A stretch of DNA of 64,000 nt from Sphaerisporangium corydalis (GCF_025506355.1 NZ_JANZYP010000022.1:47403-111402); one strand, 5' to 3'; numbered from the stretch's first letter, positions 43,076 to 52,489 are shown. Made by a program: numbers and translations. The notes: a model not told the origin generated them from the letters alone.

Positions 43076-44334
43076 CCCACAGCATGTTCGACGTGGAGAG
43101 GATCAGGAAGGACTTCCCGATCCTCTCCCGCGAGCTGCCCGGCGACAGGCCGCTGGTCTACCTCGACTCGGGCAACTCCTCGCAGAAGCCCTCCTTGGTG
43201 ATCAACACCATGCGTGACCACCTCGAGCAGCACTACAGCAACGTCGGCCGCGCCCTGCACGTGCTCGGCAGCGAGTCGACCGAGGCCTACGAGGGCGCCC
43301 GCGACAAGGTGGCCGCCTTCGTCGGGGCGCCGGACCGCGACGAAGTGATCTTCACCAAGAACGCCACCGAGGCGATCAACCTGGTGGCCTACGCGTTCGG
43401 CAACCCGACCGGCACCGACGAGCGGTTCCGCCTCGGCCCCGGCGACGAGATCCTCGTCTCGGAGATGGAGCACCACTCCAACATCGTGCCCTGGCAGCTC
43501 CTCGCCCAGCGCACCGGCGCGACCCTGCGCTGGTTCCCCGTCACCGACGAGGGCCGCCTGGACCTGTCCGGCCTGGACGAGCTGCTCAACGAGCGCACCA
43601 AGATCGTGTCGATCGTCCACCAGTCCAACGTCCTCGGCACGGTCAACCCGGTCGCCGAGGTGCTCGCGCGGGCGCGCCAGACAGGCGCGCTGATGATGCT
43701 CGACGCCTCGCAGTCGGTGCCCCACCGCGCGGTCGACGTGGCCGCGCTCGGCGTGGACTTCGTGGCCTTCACCGGGCACAAGATGGTCGGCCCGTCCGGC
43801 ATCGGCGTGCTGTGGGGCCGCCGCGAGCTGCTGGAGGCCATGCCGCCGTTCCTCGGCGGCGGCGAGATGATCGAGGCGGTCTGGATGGACCGCTCGACCT
43901 ACGCCCCGGTGCCGCACAAGTTCGAGGCGGGCACGCCGCCGATCGTCGAGGCGATCGGCCTCGGCGCGGCCGTGGACTACCTCACGGGCATCGGCATGGC
44001 CGACGTGATGCAACATGAGCACGACCTCACCGTCTACGGCCTCCAGGCGCTCGGAGAGGTCCCCGGCCTGCGGATCATCGGCCCGGAGACGGCCGAGGAG
44101 CGCGGTGGCACACTTTCGTTCACGATCCCGGGCATCCACCCCCACGATGTGGGGCAGATCCTTGACGACCGGTTCGGCGTCGCGGTACGGGTCGGGCACC
44201 ACTGCGCCCGGCCGCTGCACCTCCGCTTCGGAATACCGGCGACCACGCGGGCGTCTTTCTACCTGTACAACACCACGGACGAGATCGACGCACTGGTCCG
44301 CGGCCTCCACCACGTCCAGAAGGTGTTCGGATAG
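43072..44334 (+). CDS. sufS: SufS cysteine desulfurase
   Basis: 420 residues, ATGA overlap with sufC. PLP enzyme of class V type: YLDSGNSSQKPSLVINTM, ATEAINLVAYAFG, SEMEHHSNIVPWQ, MMLDASQSVPHRAVDV, Schiff-base Lys237 in FTGHKMVGPSGIGV and the persulfide Cys378 in RVGHHCARPLH. It removes sulfur from cysteine and passes it to SufU. The short RxGHHCA loop marks the SufS (group II) type, which depends on SufU encoded next. Confidence 0.96.
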   Translation: MTHSMFDVERIRKDFPILSRELPGDRPLVYLDSGNSSQKPSLVINTMRDHLEQHYSNVGRALHVLGSESTEAYEGARDKVAAFVGAPDRDEVIFTKNATEAINLVAYAFGNPTGTDERFRLGPGDEILVSEMEHHSNIVPWQLLAQRTGATLRWFPVTDEGRLDLSGLDELLNERTKIVSIVHQSNVLGTVNPVAEVLARARQTGALMMLDASQSVPHRAVDVAALGVDFVAFTGHKMVGPSGIGVLWGRRELLEAMPPFLGGGEMIEAVWMDRSTYAPVPHKFEAGTPPIVEAIGLGAAVDYLTGIGMADVMQHEHDLTVYGLQALGEVPGLRIIGPETAEERGGTLSFTIPGIHPHDVGQILDDRFGVAVRVGHHCARPLHLRFGIPATTRASFYLYNTTDEIDALVRGLHHVQKVFG

Positions 44335-44336
44335 AC

Positions 44337-44774
44337 ATGATCGCCGAGTCGCTCTACCAGGAGCTGATCCTGGAGCACTACAAGCATCCGCAGGGCCGCG
44401 GCCTGCGCGAGCCCTACGACGCCGAGGTCCACCACGTGAACCCGACCTGCGGCGACGAGGTGACGATGCGGGTGAAACTGGGTGATGGCGGTAAGGTCGA
44501 AGACGTCTCCTACGACGGCCAGGGCTGTTCGATCAGCCAGGCCGCCGCGTCGGTGCTCCACGAACTGACGACCGGCTCGACCGTGAGCCAGTCCCTGGCG
44601 GTCGTGGACGAGTTCACCCGGCTCATGCAGGGCCGTGGCCAGGTGGAGGCGGACGAGGACGTCCTCGGTGACGCCGTGGCGTTCGCCGGCGTGGCCAAGT
44701 ACCCGGCCAGGGTGAAGTGCGCCCTGCTCGCCTGGATGGCCTACAAGGACGCAGTGGTGAGGAGCTCGGCGTGA
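44337..44774 (+). CDS. sufU: SufU sulfurtransferase
   Basis: 145 residues, 2 nt after sufS. Zinc-containing partner of SufS that accepts persulfide: LYQELILEHYKHPQGRGLRE, NPTCGDEVTMRV (Cys38), YDGQGCSISQAAASVLHELT (Cys64) and YPARVKCALLAWMA (Cys128). The three cysteines and the conserved Asp (D40) match zinc-binding SufU of Gram-positives rather than scaffold IscU. Completes the sulfur-delivery part of the operon. Confidence 0.95.
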   Translation: MIAESLYQELILEHYKHPQGRGLREPYDAEVHHVNPTCGDEVTMRVKLGDGGKVEDVSYDGQGCSISQAAASVLHELTTGSTVSQSLAVVDEFTRLMQGRGQVEADEDVLGDAVAFAGVAKYPARVKCALLAWMAYKDAVVRSSA

Positions 44775-44847
44775 GCGAACATGACCGAGCCGACGACGGT
44801 GGCCGTGCCCGACGCACGGCCGGAGTGCTGAGAGGCCAGGAGGCCGC

Positions 44848-45210
44848 GTGAGCAAGCCTGTGGAGACCCCCACCGGGTTCGACGGGGTGACGACGCTGGA
44901 CGAGGTCCTCGAAGCCCTCAAGGACGTCGTGGACCCCGAGCTGGGAATCAACGTGGTTGACCTCGGCTTGGTGTATGGTGTGAATCTTGACGCCGGAGAT
45001 TCTGGCGCGGCGCCGGTCGCGACCCTCGACATGACGCTGACCAGTGCGGCCTGCCCGCTGACCGATGTCATCGAGGAACAGGCGCACTCCGCTCTGGAGG
45101 GCATGGTCTCCGACGTTAAGATCAACTGGGTCTGGCTTCCCCCGTGGGGGCCTGACAAGATCACTGACGAGGGGCGCGAGCAGCTTCGCATGCTCGGCTT
45201 CAACGTCTGA
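44848..45210 (+). CDS. sufT: SufT / MIP18-family Fe-S assembly factor (DUF59)
   Basis: 120 residues from a GTG with a good CCAGGAGG site. Compact DUF59 domain: LEALKDVVDPELGINVVDLG, LVYGVNLD, LDMTLTSAACPLTDVIEEQA with the reactive Cys, and KINWVWLPPWGPDKITDEGR. Related to human CIA2 and bacterial SufT, which help mature iron-sulfur proteins. Last gene of the SUF operon; a terminator follows directly. The 73-nt gap before it contains a small hairpin (GGCCGTG at 44801 with CACGGCC at 44815) and no other gene. Confidence 0.93.
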   Translation: MSKPVETPTGFDGVTTLDEVLEALKDVVDPELGINVVDLGLVYGVNLDAGDSGAAPVATLDMTLTSAACPLTDVIEEQAHSALEGMVSDVKINWVWLPPWGPDKITDEGREQLRMLGFNV

Positions 45211-45219
45211 TCGACGAAT

Positions 45220-45239
45220 GTCCCGGTCATCTCCGGGAC
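45220..45239 (+). terminator. Terminator of the SUF operon
   Basis: GTCCCGG (45220-45226) pairs with CCGGGAC (45233-45239) around a 6-nt loop, 10 nt past the sufT stop codon. Confidence 0.75.
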
Positions 45240-45381
45240 GATGCTCGACCGCCGGGTCCTGCGCGTGACGTTCACACGGGCGTCTCTCCCGGCCCTTGCT
45301 TGACCGTGGTACGGCCACGCCGGAGGCTTGATCGCCAGGCGCGGGCCGCACCCGCTTGATCGCGGCCTGACCAGGTTGGGT

Positions 45382-45521
45382 TAGACTCCATCTCGCCCAT
45401 GATGAGTGGTGCCCGCGATATCGCGTGAAACGCACCACTCGGCGTCCCCCCGGACGCCCACGTGTTCGAGTACGGCCCATGCCGTACGCCCCGGCTCGTC
45501 CTTTCGCAGAAGTGACGTGCC
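45382..45521 (+). promoter_or_regulatory. Structured 5' leader of the DEAD-box helicase gene
   Basis: Three consecutive hairpins precede the helicase start: GAGTGGTGC (45404-45412) with 45432-45440, enclosing the palindrome CGCGATATCGCG (45414-45425); GGCGTCC (45441-45447) with 45452-45458; and GTACGGC (45470-45476) with 45481-45487. A possible promoter upstream is TTGATC (45356-45361) and TAGACT (45382-45387), though its 20-nt spacer is long. It would give a leader of roughly 130 nt. The remainder of the 311-bp gap shows no gene. A cold- or RNA-structure-responsive control is an inference. Confidence 0.6.
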
Positions 45522-47198
45522 ATGTCCTTCGATCGAAAGGCACGACAAATCGTGACCAGCATTAACGCCGCCATGCCCGCCGCCGCCCCGACCGGGCCCG
45601 GGCACGATGAGGTGGCGCCGACCGCGCTGCCCGACCAGGCGGTGTCCACCAAGACGGGCCCCGCCACCGAGGTGGCCGCGACGGCGGAGGAGATCCCCGC
45701 CGGCCCGCCGGAGTTCTCCCTGCTCGGCCTGCCCAAGCCCCTGGTGACCGGCCTCGCCCGCCAGGGCATCGCCAGCCCCTTCCCGATCCAGCGGGCCACC
45801 ATCCCCGACATCCTCGCGGGCCGCCACGTCCTCGGCCGCGGCCAGACCGGCTCCGGCAAGACCCTGGCCTTCGGCCTGCCGGCCATGACGCTGGTCTCCG
45901 GCACCAAGGCCGCCCCGCGCCGCCCGCTGGCCATCGTGCTGGTGCCCACCCGCGAGCTGGCCATGCAGGTCACCGACGCGCTCGAGCCCCTCGGCCGCGG
46001 CCTGTACCTGCGCATGAAGACGGTCGTCGGCGGCATGTCGATGGGCCGCCAGATCGAGGCCCTGCGCCGCGGCGTCGAGATCGTCGTCGCCACCCCCGGC
46101 CGGCTCACCGACCTCATCCAGCAGGGCGAGTGCTCGCTGGAGGACGTCAGGGTGACCGTGATCGACGAGGCCGACCACATGTGCGACCTCGGCTTCTTCC
46201 CCGTGGTCAGCGCGCTGCTCGAGCAGACCCCCACCGACAGCCAGCGCCTGCTGTTCTCCGCGACCCTCGACGGCGACGTCGACAAGCTCGTCCGCCGCTT
46301 CCTGAAGGACCCGGTGACCCACTCCCTGGAGCCGGCCACCTCCTCGGTGGTCACCATGGAGCACCACGTGCTCCAGGTCTCCCGGGACGACAAGTTCGCC
46401 ATCACCGCGGAGATCGCCAACCGCGAGGGCCGCACGATCATGTTCGTGCGCACCCAGCACGGCGTCGACCGCCTGGTCAAGCAGCTGGCCCGGGTCGGCG
46501 TCCGCGCCGGCGGCCTGCACGGCGGCAAGCGGCAGAACCAGCGCACCCGCATCCTCGCCGAGTTCCGCGAGGGCACCATCGGCGTGCTCGTCTGCACCGA
46601 CGTCGCCGCCCGCGGCATCCACGTCGACGACGTCAGCCTGGTCCTGCACGTCGACCCGCCGATGGACCACAAGAGCTACCTGCACCGCGGCGGCCGTACG
46701 GCCCGCGCCGGCGAGCGCGGCACCGTCATGACCCTGGTGCTGCCGAACGAGCGCCGGGCCACCGAGACGATGACCCGCCGCGCCGGCGTCGAGCCGTTCC
46801 GGCTCAGGGCCACGCCGGGTCACCCGCGTCTGGCCGAGGTGGCCGGCGCCCAGCAGCCGAGCGGCGTGGAGATCCCCGTGTGGGAGCCCTCCGCCCCGGC
46901 CGCCAAGCGCCCCCGCCGCGAGGGCGGCGGCCACGGCGGCGGCGACCGGCGTCCGCGCCGGTTCCACGACCGCTCCGCCGAGGGCGGCGAGCGACGCGAC
47001 GGCGGCCTGCCGGCGCAGCGCCCGGCCGAGGGGTACCGCTCCGGCGGGCCGCGCGGCGAGTTCCGCCCCGACGCCCGTCCCGAGCGCCGTCCGGAGAACC
47101 GCGGCGCCCCCGGCACCCGTGGCTCGGGCTTCCGCGGCGGCCGTCCCGGCACCGGCACGACCGACCGCTCCGGTGGCGGCCGCGGCTACGGCCGCTGA
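45522..47198 (+). CDS. DEAD-box ATP-dependent RNA helicase
   Basis: 558 residues, ATG 45522 with a poor ribosome site. Complete helicase core: Q-motif LPKPLVTGLARQGIASPFPI then QRATIPDILAGRHVLG, motif I GQTGSGKT, PTRELAMQV, TPGRLTDL, DEAD in VIDEADHMCDLGFF, SAT in LLFSATLDGDVDKLV, ARGIHVDDVSLVLH and HRGGRTARAGERGTV (motif VI, with Gly-Gly where many members have IG). The last ~110 residues are an Arg/Gly-rich disordered tail (RREGGGHGGGDRRPRRFHD and following) for RNA binding. Cytoplasmic; the role may be cold adaptation, ribosome assembly or RNA decay, as in actinobacterial CsdA/RhlE-like helicases. Confidence 0.93.
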   Translation: MSFDRKARQIVTSINAAMPAAAPTGPGHDEVAPTALPDQAVSTKTGPATEVAATAEEIPAGPPEFSLLGLPKPLVTGLARQGIASPFPIQRATIPDILAGRHVLGRGQTGSGKTLAFGLPAMTLVSGTKAAPRRPLAIVLVPTRELAMQVTDALEPLGRGLYLRMKTVVGGMSMGRQIEALRRGVEIVVATPGRLTDLIQQGECSLEDVRVTVIDEADHMCDLGFFPVVSALLEQTPTDSQRLLFSATLDGDVDKLVRRFLKDPVTHSLEPATSSVVTMEHHVLQVSRDDKFAITAEIANREGRTIMFVRTQHGVDRLVKQLARVGVRAGGLHGGKRQNQRTRILAEFREGTIGVLVCTDVAARGIHVDDVSLVLHVDPPMDHKSYLHRGGRTARAGERGTVMTLVLPNERRATETMTRRAGVEPFRLRATPGHPRLAEVAGAQQPSGVEIPVWEPSAPAAKRPRREGGGHGGGDRRPRRFHDRSAEGGERRDGGLPAQRPAEGYRSGGPRGEFRPDARPERRPENRGAPGTRGSGFRGGRPGTGTTDRSGGGRGYGR

Positions 47199-47211
47199 CC
47201 GACCGCTTCAC

Positions 47212-47249
47212 GCCAAGGCCCCGACCGCTCCGGCGGCCGGGGCCTTGGC
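47212..47249. terminator. Bidirectional terminator between helicase and LacI genes
   Basis: GCCAAGGCCCCG (47212-47223) pairs perfectly with CGGGGCCTTGGC (47238-47249) across a 14-nt loop. It is in the 64-nt gap between two convergent genes. Confidence 0.85.
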
Positions 47250-47262
47250 CGCTGGACGTGAT

Positions 47263-48279
47263 CTAGGCGGGTGGGGGAGCGGTGCTTCCGCGCGGGGTGA
47301 GCCGGGCCGCGTGGTCCTCGAACCCCGTCACCCGCTCGCCCGCGATCAGTGACAGCAGCCGCCGCGCGGCGTGCGCCCCGTACGCGGGGATGTCACGGCT
47401 CAGGGCGGTCAGCGGCGGCCGGACCACCTGCGACAGCGGCGAGTCGTCCCAGGCCACGATCGACAGGTCGCCCGGCACGGTGAGCCGCATCTCCTGGGCC
47501 ACCGACAGCCCGGCGACCGCCATGATGTCGTTGTCGTACACGACGGCGGTGGGCCGGGAGGACGAGCTGAGCAGCCTCCTGGTCGCCCGCGCCCCCTCCT
47601 CGCCGGTGTAGTCGGTGTGCACGGTGAGGGCCTCGGTCAGCCCCAGATCCGCGCAGACCTCGGCGAACGCCTGGTCGCGCAGCACGGTGTGCACGAGCTT
47701 GGGCAGGCCGGCCACCCGTGCGACGCGCCGGTGGCCGAGCGCGGCGAGGTACTCCACGGTCTCGCGGACCGCGATGCCGTCGTCGGACCAGACCGGCAGC
47801 AGCGACCCCGACTCCGACGGGTGGCCGAGCACCACCACCGGCATCCCCATCGACTCCATCTCGGTCACCCGGGAGTCGGAGAAGTGCAGGTCGACCAGGA
47901 TCGCGCCGTCGACGCGGCCCTCCCCCCACCAGCGCCGGTAGACCGCCATCTCCTCGTCGTGGTTCCCGACCACCTGGAGCATCAGGGCGTACGACCGGGC
48001 GGCCAACTCGCCCTCGATGCCGCTGATCAGTCCCATGAAGAACGGCTCGACGCCGAGGAAGCGGGCGGGCCGGCACAGGGCGAGCCCCACGGTGTTGGCC
48101 CTGGCGCCGTTCAGCGCGCGGGCGGCGCTGTTGGGCCGCCAGCCGATCTCCTCGGCGATGGCCAGGATGCGCTCACGGGTGGAGGCCGACACGCCGGGCT
48201 GCCCGTTGAGCGCGTACGACACCGCCCCCTTGGAGACCCCCGCCTGCCTGGCGATGTCGGCGATCGTCGGTCGCTTCAC
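47263..48279 (-). CDS. LacI-family transcriptional regulator
   Basis: 338 residues from GTG 48279 with a GAGGGGGG site. N-terminal LacI helix-turn-helix and hinge: RPTIADIARQAGVSKGAVSY, ALNGQPGVSASTRERILAIA and EEIGWRPNSAARALNGARAN. The rest is a periplasmic-binding-protein-like effector domain with VDGAILVDL, FAEVCADLGL, TAVVYDNDIMAVAGL and VAWDDSPLSQVVRPPLTALS. It diverges from the beta-mannosidase gene, so it most likely represses that gene and itself and responds to a mannoside or related sugar. Two TGAACCGG-containing sites in the shared promoter region support this. Confidence 0.9.
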   Translation of the reverse strand: MKRPTIADIARQAGVSKGAVSYALNGQPGVSASTRERILAIAEEIGWRPNSAARALNGARANTVGLALCRPARFLGVEPFFMGLISGIEGELAARSYALMLQVVGNHDEEMAVYRRWWGEGRVDGAILVDLHFSDSRVTEMESMGMPVVVLGHPSESGSLLPVWSDDGIAVRETVEYLAALGHRRVARVAGLPKLVHTVLRDQAFAEVCADLGLTEALTVHTDYTGEEGARATRRLLSSSSRPTAVVYDNDIMAVAGLSVAQEMRLTVPGDLSIVAWDDSPLSQVVRPPLTALSRDIPAYGAHAARRLLSLIAGERVTGFEDHAARLTPRGSTAPPPA

Positions 48280-48292
48280 GGGCCCCCCTCGC

Positions 48293-48304
48293 TGAACCGG
48301 TCTA
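48293..48304. promoter_or_regulatory. LacI-type operator near the regulator start
   Basis: TGAACCGGTCTA, close to the symmetric form TGAACCGGTTCA with a CCGG centre typical of LacI-family operators. It is 14 nt upstream of the regulator's start codon. It includes the 10-bp sequence GCTGAACCGG (48291-48300), which recurs inverted at 48491-48500. Confidence 0.6.
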
Positions 48305-48486
48305 GACCACCGCGGTTTCACGTACCCTACTATGCTCCCCGGCCGGGGTAATGCCCTGGCCCGCGCTCTTTACCGCCAAGGTGGGCGACCGGCCCGGCCG
48401 CGCGGCGGGGCGGGTGGGCACGGCGTCCAAGGCGGTGCCGCCCGCCCGTCGGCACCCCTGACAAGGCGACCGTATTTTCGCGTTAC

Positions 48487-48498
48487 TTATCCGGTTCA
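48487..48498. promoter_or_regulatory. LacI-type operator upstream of the beta-mannosidase gene
   Basis: TTATCCGGTTCA, sharing an exact 10-bp block (CCGGTTCAGC, 48491-48500) in inverted orientation with the site at 48291. It lies about 115 nt before the GTG start of the mannosidase gene and next to TACTTAT, a possible -10 box. The rest of the 334-bp gap has no gene. Confidence 0.55.
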
Positions 48499-48613
48499 GC
48501 ACCGGTCGTTTCCGGGGAGGATCAATTCCGGCTCCCGCCGTGGCCCTCCACCGGCCACCCACCCGCGGAGTCGCGCGGCACGGCCGCGAGGGCCGACCTC
48601 GAAGGAGACACAC

Positions 48614-51031
48614 GTGAGCTTGTACCGTCCGCTGCACGACGGCTGGACCGTGACCGCCGTATCGGACGAGCGGGGCATCGCCGGCGTCCCGGCCACCGTC
48701 CCCGGATGCGTGCACACCGACCTGCTGGCGGCCGGGCTCATCGACGACCCCTACCTGGACGACAACGAGACCCGGCTCACCTGGATCGGCCGTACCACCT
48801 GGGCCTACGAGACGTCCTTCACCTGGCACGCGGCCGGGGACGGCGCCGACCGCGCCGACCTGGTGTGCGACGGGCTGGACACCGTGGCGACCGTGGTGCT
48901 CAACGGCACCGAGGTGGCCGCCACCGCCAACATGCACCGCTCCTACCGGTTCCCCGTGCGCGACCTGCTGCGCGAGGGCGCCAACACCCTCCAGGTCCGC
49001 TTCGGCTCGCCGTACGCCTACGCCGAGGAGCGGAAGGCCGAACTCGGCCCCCGGCCCGGCCCCTACGACGAGCCCTACCAGTTCATCCGCAAGATGGCGT
49101 GCAACTTCGGCTGGGACTGGGGGCCGACGCTGGTCACCTCCGGCATCTGGCGCCCGATCGGCCTGCACTCCTGGAGCGGCGCCCGTGTCGCGGCGGTACG
49201 CCCGGTGGTGACCCTCGACGGGGGCCGGGGCCGGGTGGAGGCGCACGTCACCGTGGAGCGCGCGGGCCGGTCCGAGGACCCCCTGGTGGTGACCGCGTCT
49301 GTCGCGGGCGTCTTCGCCGAGACGCGCCTGGGCCCCGGGGAGCACGAGGCGGTGCTGACACTGGAGGTCCCGGGCCCCGACCCGTGGTGGCCCCGGGGGT
49401 ACGGCGGGCAGCCGCTGTACCCGCTGGAGGTGCGCCTGGGGCAGGACGACGGCGCGGTCGCCGACACCTGGACCAGGGACATCGGGTTCCGCTCGGTCCG
49501 GCTCGACCGCACCGGCGAGGGCTTCACGATCGTCGTCAACGACGTCCCGGTCTTCGTCAGGGGCGCCAACTGGATCCCCGACGACTGCTTCCCCGCGCGG
49601 GTCACCGGCGCCCGGCTGGACGACCGGCTCGGCCAGGCGTGCGATGCGGGGATCAACCTGCTGCGCGTCTGGGGCGGCGGCCTGTACGAGAGCACCGACT
49701 TCTACGACCGGTGCGACCGGCGCGGGCTGCTGGTGTGGCAGGACTTCCCGTTCGCCTGCGCCGCCTACCCCGAGGAGGAGCCGTTCGCCTCCGAGGTCGA
49801 GGCCGAGGCGCGCGAGGCGGTCACCCGCCTGGCGCCGCACCCGAGCCTGGTGCTGTGGAACGGCAACAACGAGAACATCGAGGGTCACGCCGACTGGGGC
49901 TGGCGGGAGGAGCTCGGCGAGCGCACCTGGGGCGCCGGGTTCTACTACGACCTGCTGCCCCGGGTGGTGGCCGAGCTCGACCCGGCCCGGCCCTACTGGG
50001 CGGGCAGCCCGTACTCCGGGGCGCCCGGCCTGCCGCCGAACGACCCCGCGCGGGGCACCATCCACATCTGGGACGTGTGGAACCGCGAGGACTACCTGCG
50101 CTACGGCGAGTACCGTCCCCGGTTCGTCGCGGAGTTCGGCTTCCAGGGCCCGCCCGCGTACGCCACCCTGCGCCGCGCGCTCACCGGCGGGCCGCCGGCC
50201 GTCGGCTCGCCGGCCCTGGCGCACCACCAGAAGGCGGCCGACGGCGACGCCAAGCTGCTGCGCGGCCTCGGCGCCCACCTGCCCGCGCCCACGACGTTCG
50301 ACGACTGGCACTACCTGACCCAGCTCAACCAGGCCCGCGCCGTCGCGTTCGGCATCGAGCGCTTCCGCTCGCTCGCGCCGTACTGCATGGGCACGATCAT
50401 GTGGCAGCTCAACGACTGCTGGCCCGTCGTCTCCTGGGCGGCCGTCGACGGCGACGGGCGGCGCAAACCCCTGTGGTACGCGCTGCGCCGCGTGTACGCC
50501 GACCGGCTGCTGACCGTCCAGGACGCGGCGGTCGTCGTCGTCAACGACACCGGCGCCGAATGGACCGGCGAGCTGTCGGTGGCCCGGCTGAGCCTGGCGG
50601 GGGAACCGCTGGCCAAGGGCACCTTCCCGGTGAGCGTCCCGGCGCGCGGCACCCTGCCCGTGCCGCTGCCCGCCTCGCTGGCCGAGGCCGGGGACCCCGC
50701 CCGGGAGGTCCTGACGGCCCGCCTCGGCGAGGAGACCGCCCTGCGGTTCTACGCCGAGGACACCCAGGTGGCGTTCCCCGAGGCGGAGTTCGACGTGGCG
50801 GCCGAGCCGGTCCCCGGCGGGGCGCGGGTGACGGTGACCGCGCGGACGCTCGTCCGCGAGCTGGCGCTGTTCCCCGACCGGCTCGACCCGGCCGCCGAGG
50901 TGGACGACATGCTGGTGACCCTGCTCCCGGGTGCCGCGGCGACCTTCCTGGTCCGGTCGCCGGGCGAGCTGGACCTGGCCGCGCTGACCGCCTACCCGGT
51001 GCTGCGCTGCGTCAACGAGGCCGGGCGGTGA
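48614..51031 (+). CDS. Beta-mannosidase (GH2)
   Basis: 805 residues, GTG 48614 with GAAGGAGA upstream. Glycoside hydrolase family 2 with the usual layout: N-terminal sugar-binding domain ([33 protein letters not shown]), the [20 protein letters not shown] segment typical of mannosidases, immunoglobulin-like domain, then the TIM barrel with [40 protein letters not shown], acid/base Glu420 in [11 protein letters not shown] and nucleophile Glu507 in [14 protein letters not shown]-terminal Ig-like domains follow. No signal peptide, so it acts on mannosides taken up by the cell, or on glycan fragments. Probably repressed by the divergent LacI protein. Confidence 0.92.
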   Translation: MSLYRPLHDGWTVTAVSDERGIAGVPATVPGCVHTDLLAAGLIDDPYLDDNETRLTWIGRTTWAYETSFTWHAAGDGADRADLVCDGLDTVATVVLNGTEVAATANMHRSYRFPVRDLLREGANTLQVRFGSPYAYAEERKAELGPRPGPYDEPYQFIRKMACNFGWDWGPTLVTSGIWRPIGLHSWSGARVAAVRPVVTLDGGRGRVEAHVTVERAGRSEDPLVVTASVAGVFAETRLGPGEHEAVLTLEVPGPDPWWPRGYGGQPLYPLEVRLGQDDGAVADTWTRDIGFRSVRLDRTGEGFTIVVNDVPVFVRGANWIPDDCFPARVTGARLDDRLGQACDAGINLLRVWGGGLYESTDFYDRCDRRGLLVWQDFPFACAAYPEEEPFASEVEAEAREAVTRLAPHPSLVLWNGNNENIEGHADWGWREELGERTWGAGFYYDLLPRVVAELDPARPYWAGSPYSGAPGLPPNDPARGTIHIWDVWNREDYLRYGEYRPRFVAEFGFQGPPAYATLRRALTGGPPAVGSPALAHHQKAADGDAKLLRGLGAHLPAPTTFDDWHYLTQLNQARAVAFGIERFRSLAPYCMGTIMWQLNDCWPVVSWAAVDGDGRRKPLWYALRRVYADRLLTVQDAAVVVVNDTGAEWTGELSVARLSLAGEPLAKGTFPVSVPARGTLPVPLPASLAEAGDPAREVLTARLGEETALRFYAEDTQVAFPEAEFDVAAEPVPGGARVTVTARTLVRELALFPDRLDPAAEVDDMLVTLLPGAAATFLVRSPGELDLAALTAYPVLRCVNEAGR

Positions 51032-51191
51032 GGCGCGCGGCGGACCCCGGGGGACGCCGCTGAACCAGGTGATCGGGGACGCCGTTCGTCAACCCGGCGA
51101 ACGGCGCGATCCGGCGAAGTGGGTGCTTAGCACGTGTCCCGTCGATGGCCGACTACGCTTGACGGGCAGGCACACCGACGTGAGAGAGACC

Positions 51192-51455
51192 ATGAAGACC
51201 TTCGAAGAGCTGTTCGCCGAGCTGTCCGACAAGGCGCGCACCCGCCCCGCGGGTTCGGGCACCGTCGCGGCCCTGGACGCCGGCGTCCACTCCATCGGCA
51301 AGAAGGTCGTGGAGGAGGCCGCCGAGAGCTGGATGGCGGCCGAGCACGAGTCCACCGACCGGGCGGCCGAAGAGATCTCCCAGCTCCTCTACCACGTGCA
51401 GGTTCTCATGATCGCCCGTGGCATCGGGCTCGACGAGGTCTACAAGCATCTTTAG
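51192..51455 (+). CDS. hisE: Phosphoribosyl-ATP pyrophosphohydrolase
   Basis: 87 residues, ATG 51192. Second enzyme of histidine synthesis, removing pyrophosphate from PR-ATP. Compact all-alpha MazG-like fold with [20 protein letters not shown] and [19 protein letters not shown], where the EExxE and ExxD-type acidic residues bind magnesium. Length and motifs are typical of stand-alone actinobacterial HisE. A TACGCT -10 box (51154-51159) lies about 33 nt upstream. It is 56 nt ahead of hisG and both probably form one transcript. Confidence 0.95.
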   Translation: MKTFEELFAELSDKARTRPAGSGTVAALDAGVHSIGKKVVEEAAESWMAAEHESTDRAAEEISQLLYHVQVLMIARGIGLDEVYKHL

Positions 51456-51511
51456 GCCGGGCCTCCCGGCCTCGCCGGCCTCGTTCCGCTCCGATCAGAA
51501 GGACCGACACC

Positions 51512-52357
51512 ATGATCCGCCTCGCCGTACCGAACAAGGGCGCCCTCACCGAGGCCGCCCAGACCATACTGAGGGAAGCGGGCTACCGCCCGCGCAAGGA
51601 CTCCAAGGAGCTCGTGGTCGTCGACCCCGACAACTCCTGCGAGCTGTTCTTCCTGCGCCCCCGCGACATCGCCGTCTACGTCGGCGAGGGCACGCTGGAC
51701 GTGGGCATCACCGGCCTCGACATGCTCGCCGACTCCGGCGCCCCCGCCGAGGAGATCATGCCGCTGGGGTTCGGCGCCTCCACCTTCCGCTTCGCGGCCA
51801 GGGCCGGCACGTTCACCTCCGTCAAGGACCTCCAGGGCATGCGCGTCGCCACCTCCTACGCGGGCCTGCTCGGCAAGCACCTCGCCGACATGGGCGTCGA
51901 GGCCAGGGTGATCAAGCTCGACGGCGCCGTCGAGACCGCGATCCACCTCGGCGTCGCCGACGCCGTGGCCGACGTCGTGGAGACCGGCACCACCCTGCGC
52001 AACGTCGGCCTGGAGGTCTTCGGCGACCCGATCGCCCACTCCCAGGCCGCCCTGATCAAGCAGGTGGGGGCCAAGGAGGCCAACGGCGTCCAGCAGCTCA
52101 TCCGGCGCCTGCAGGGCGTGCTGGTGGCCCGCGACTACGTCATGATCGACTACGACATCCGGGCCGAGCGCATCGACGAGGCCATCGCGATCACTCCCGG
52201 CATGGAGGGGCCCACGGTGTCCCCGCTGCACCGCGAGGGCTGGGTCGCCGTCCGCGCCATGGTCCCCCGCAAGGGACACCAGCAGATCATGGACCAGCTC
52301 TGGGAGATCGGCGCCAAGGCCGTCCTGGCCACCGCCATCTTCGCCTGCCGCGTGTGA
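51512..52357 (+). CDS. hisG: ATP phosphoribosyltransferase, long form
   Basis: 281 residues, ATG 51512. First enzyme of histidine synthesis. IRLAVPNKGALTEAAQTILR, FLRPRDIAVYVGEGTLDVGI, GITGLDMLAD and the PRPP-binding DAVADVVETGTTLRNVGL are diagnostic. The C-terminal ~70 residues (DYVMIDYDIRAERIDEAIAI to LATAIFACRV) form the regulatory domain of the long HisG, which binds histidine for feedback control, so no HisZ is needed. The hisE-hisG pair is the usual actinobacterial arrangement. Confidence 0.96.
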   Translation: MIRLAVPNKGALTEAAQTILREAGYRPRKDSKELVVVDPDNSCELFFLRPRDIAVYVGEGTLDVGITGLDMLADSGAPAEEIMPLGFGASTFRFAARAGTFTSVKDLQGMRVATSYAGLLGKHLADMGVEARVIKLDGAVETAIHLGVADAVADVVETGTTLRNVGLEVFGDPIAHSQAALIKQVGAKEANGVQQLIRRLQGVLVARDYVMIDYDIRAERIDEAIAITPGMEGPTVSPLHREGWVAVRAMVPRKGHQQIMDQLWEIGAKAVLATAIFACRV

Positions 52358-52369
52358 CCGTCCCGGCGG

Positions 52370-52410
52370 CCGGAGTGCGCGGGGGCGTTCGCGAACGTCC
52401 CCGCGTCCGG
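52370..52410 (+). terminator. Terminator after hisG
   Basis: An extended hairpin: CCGGA (from 52370) and GCGGGGGCGTTC pair with GAACGTCCCCGC and TCCGG (to 52410), with one G-T pair and a small internal loop. Its start is 12 nt past the stop codon. Confidence 0.75.
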
Positions 52411-52430
52411 CGCGCCGGGGCCGGGCCCGA

Positions 52431-52442
52431 TGACAAATGTCA
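52431..52442. promoter_or_regulatory. Inverted repeat TGACA-AA-TGTCA upstream of the ABC/kinase operon
   Basis: Five-base inverted arms separated by two bases, 61 nt before the ATG at 52503 and just ahead of the predicted promoter. A NarL-type response regulator site of this short form is plausible, since the operon encodes the sensor kinase. Inferred only. Confidence 0.45.
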
Positions 52443-52489
52443 CCGGCAAGGCCGGACGAGCGGCACTGAGGATCTTCCGCACGTCTCCC

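Noticed and set aside
45211..45521. Small protein genes in the helicase leader
   Set aside because: Open frames are short and run through perfect hairpins; no ribosome site or conserved sequence was seen.
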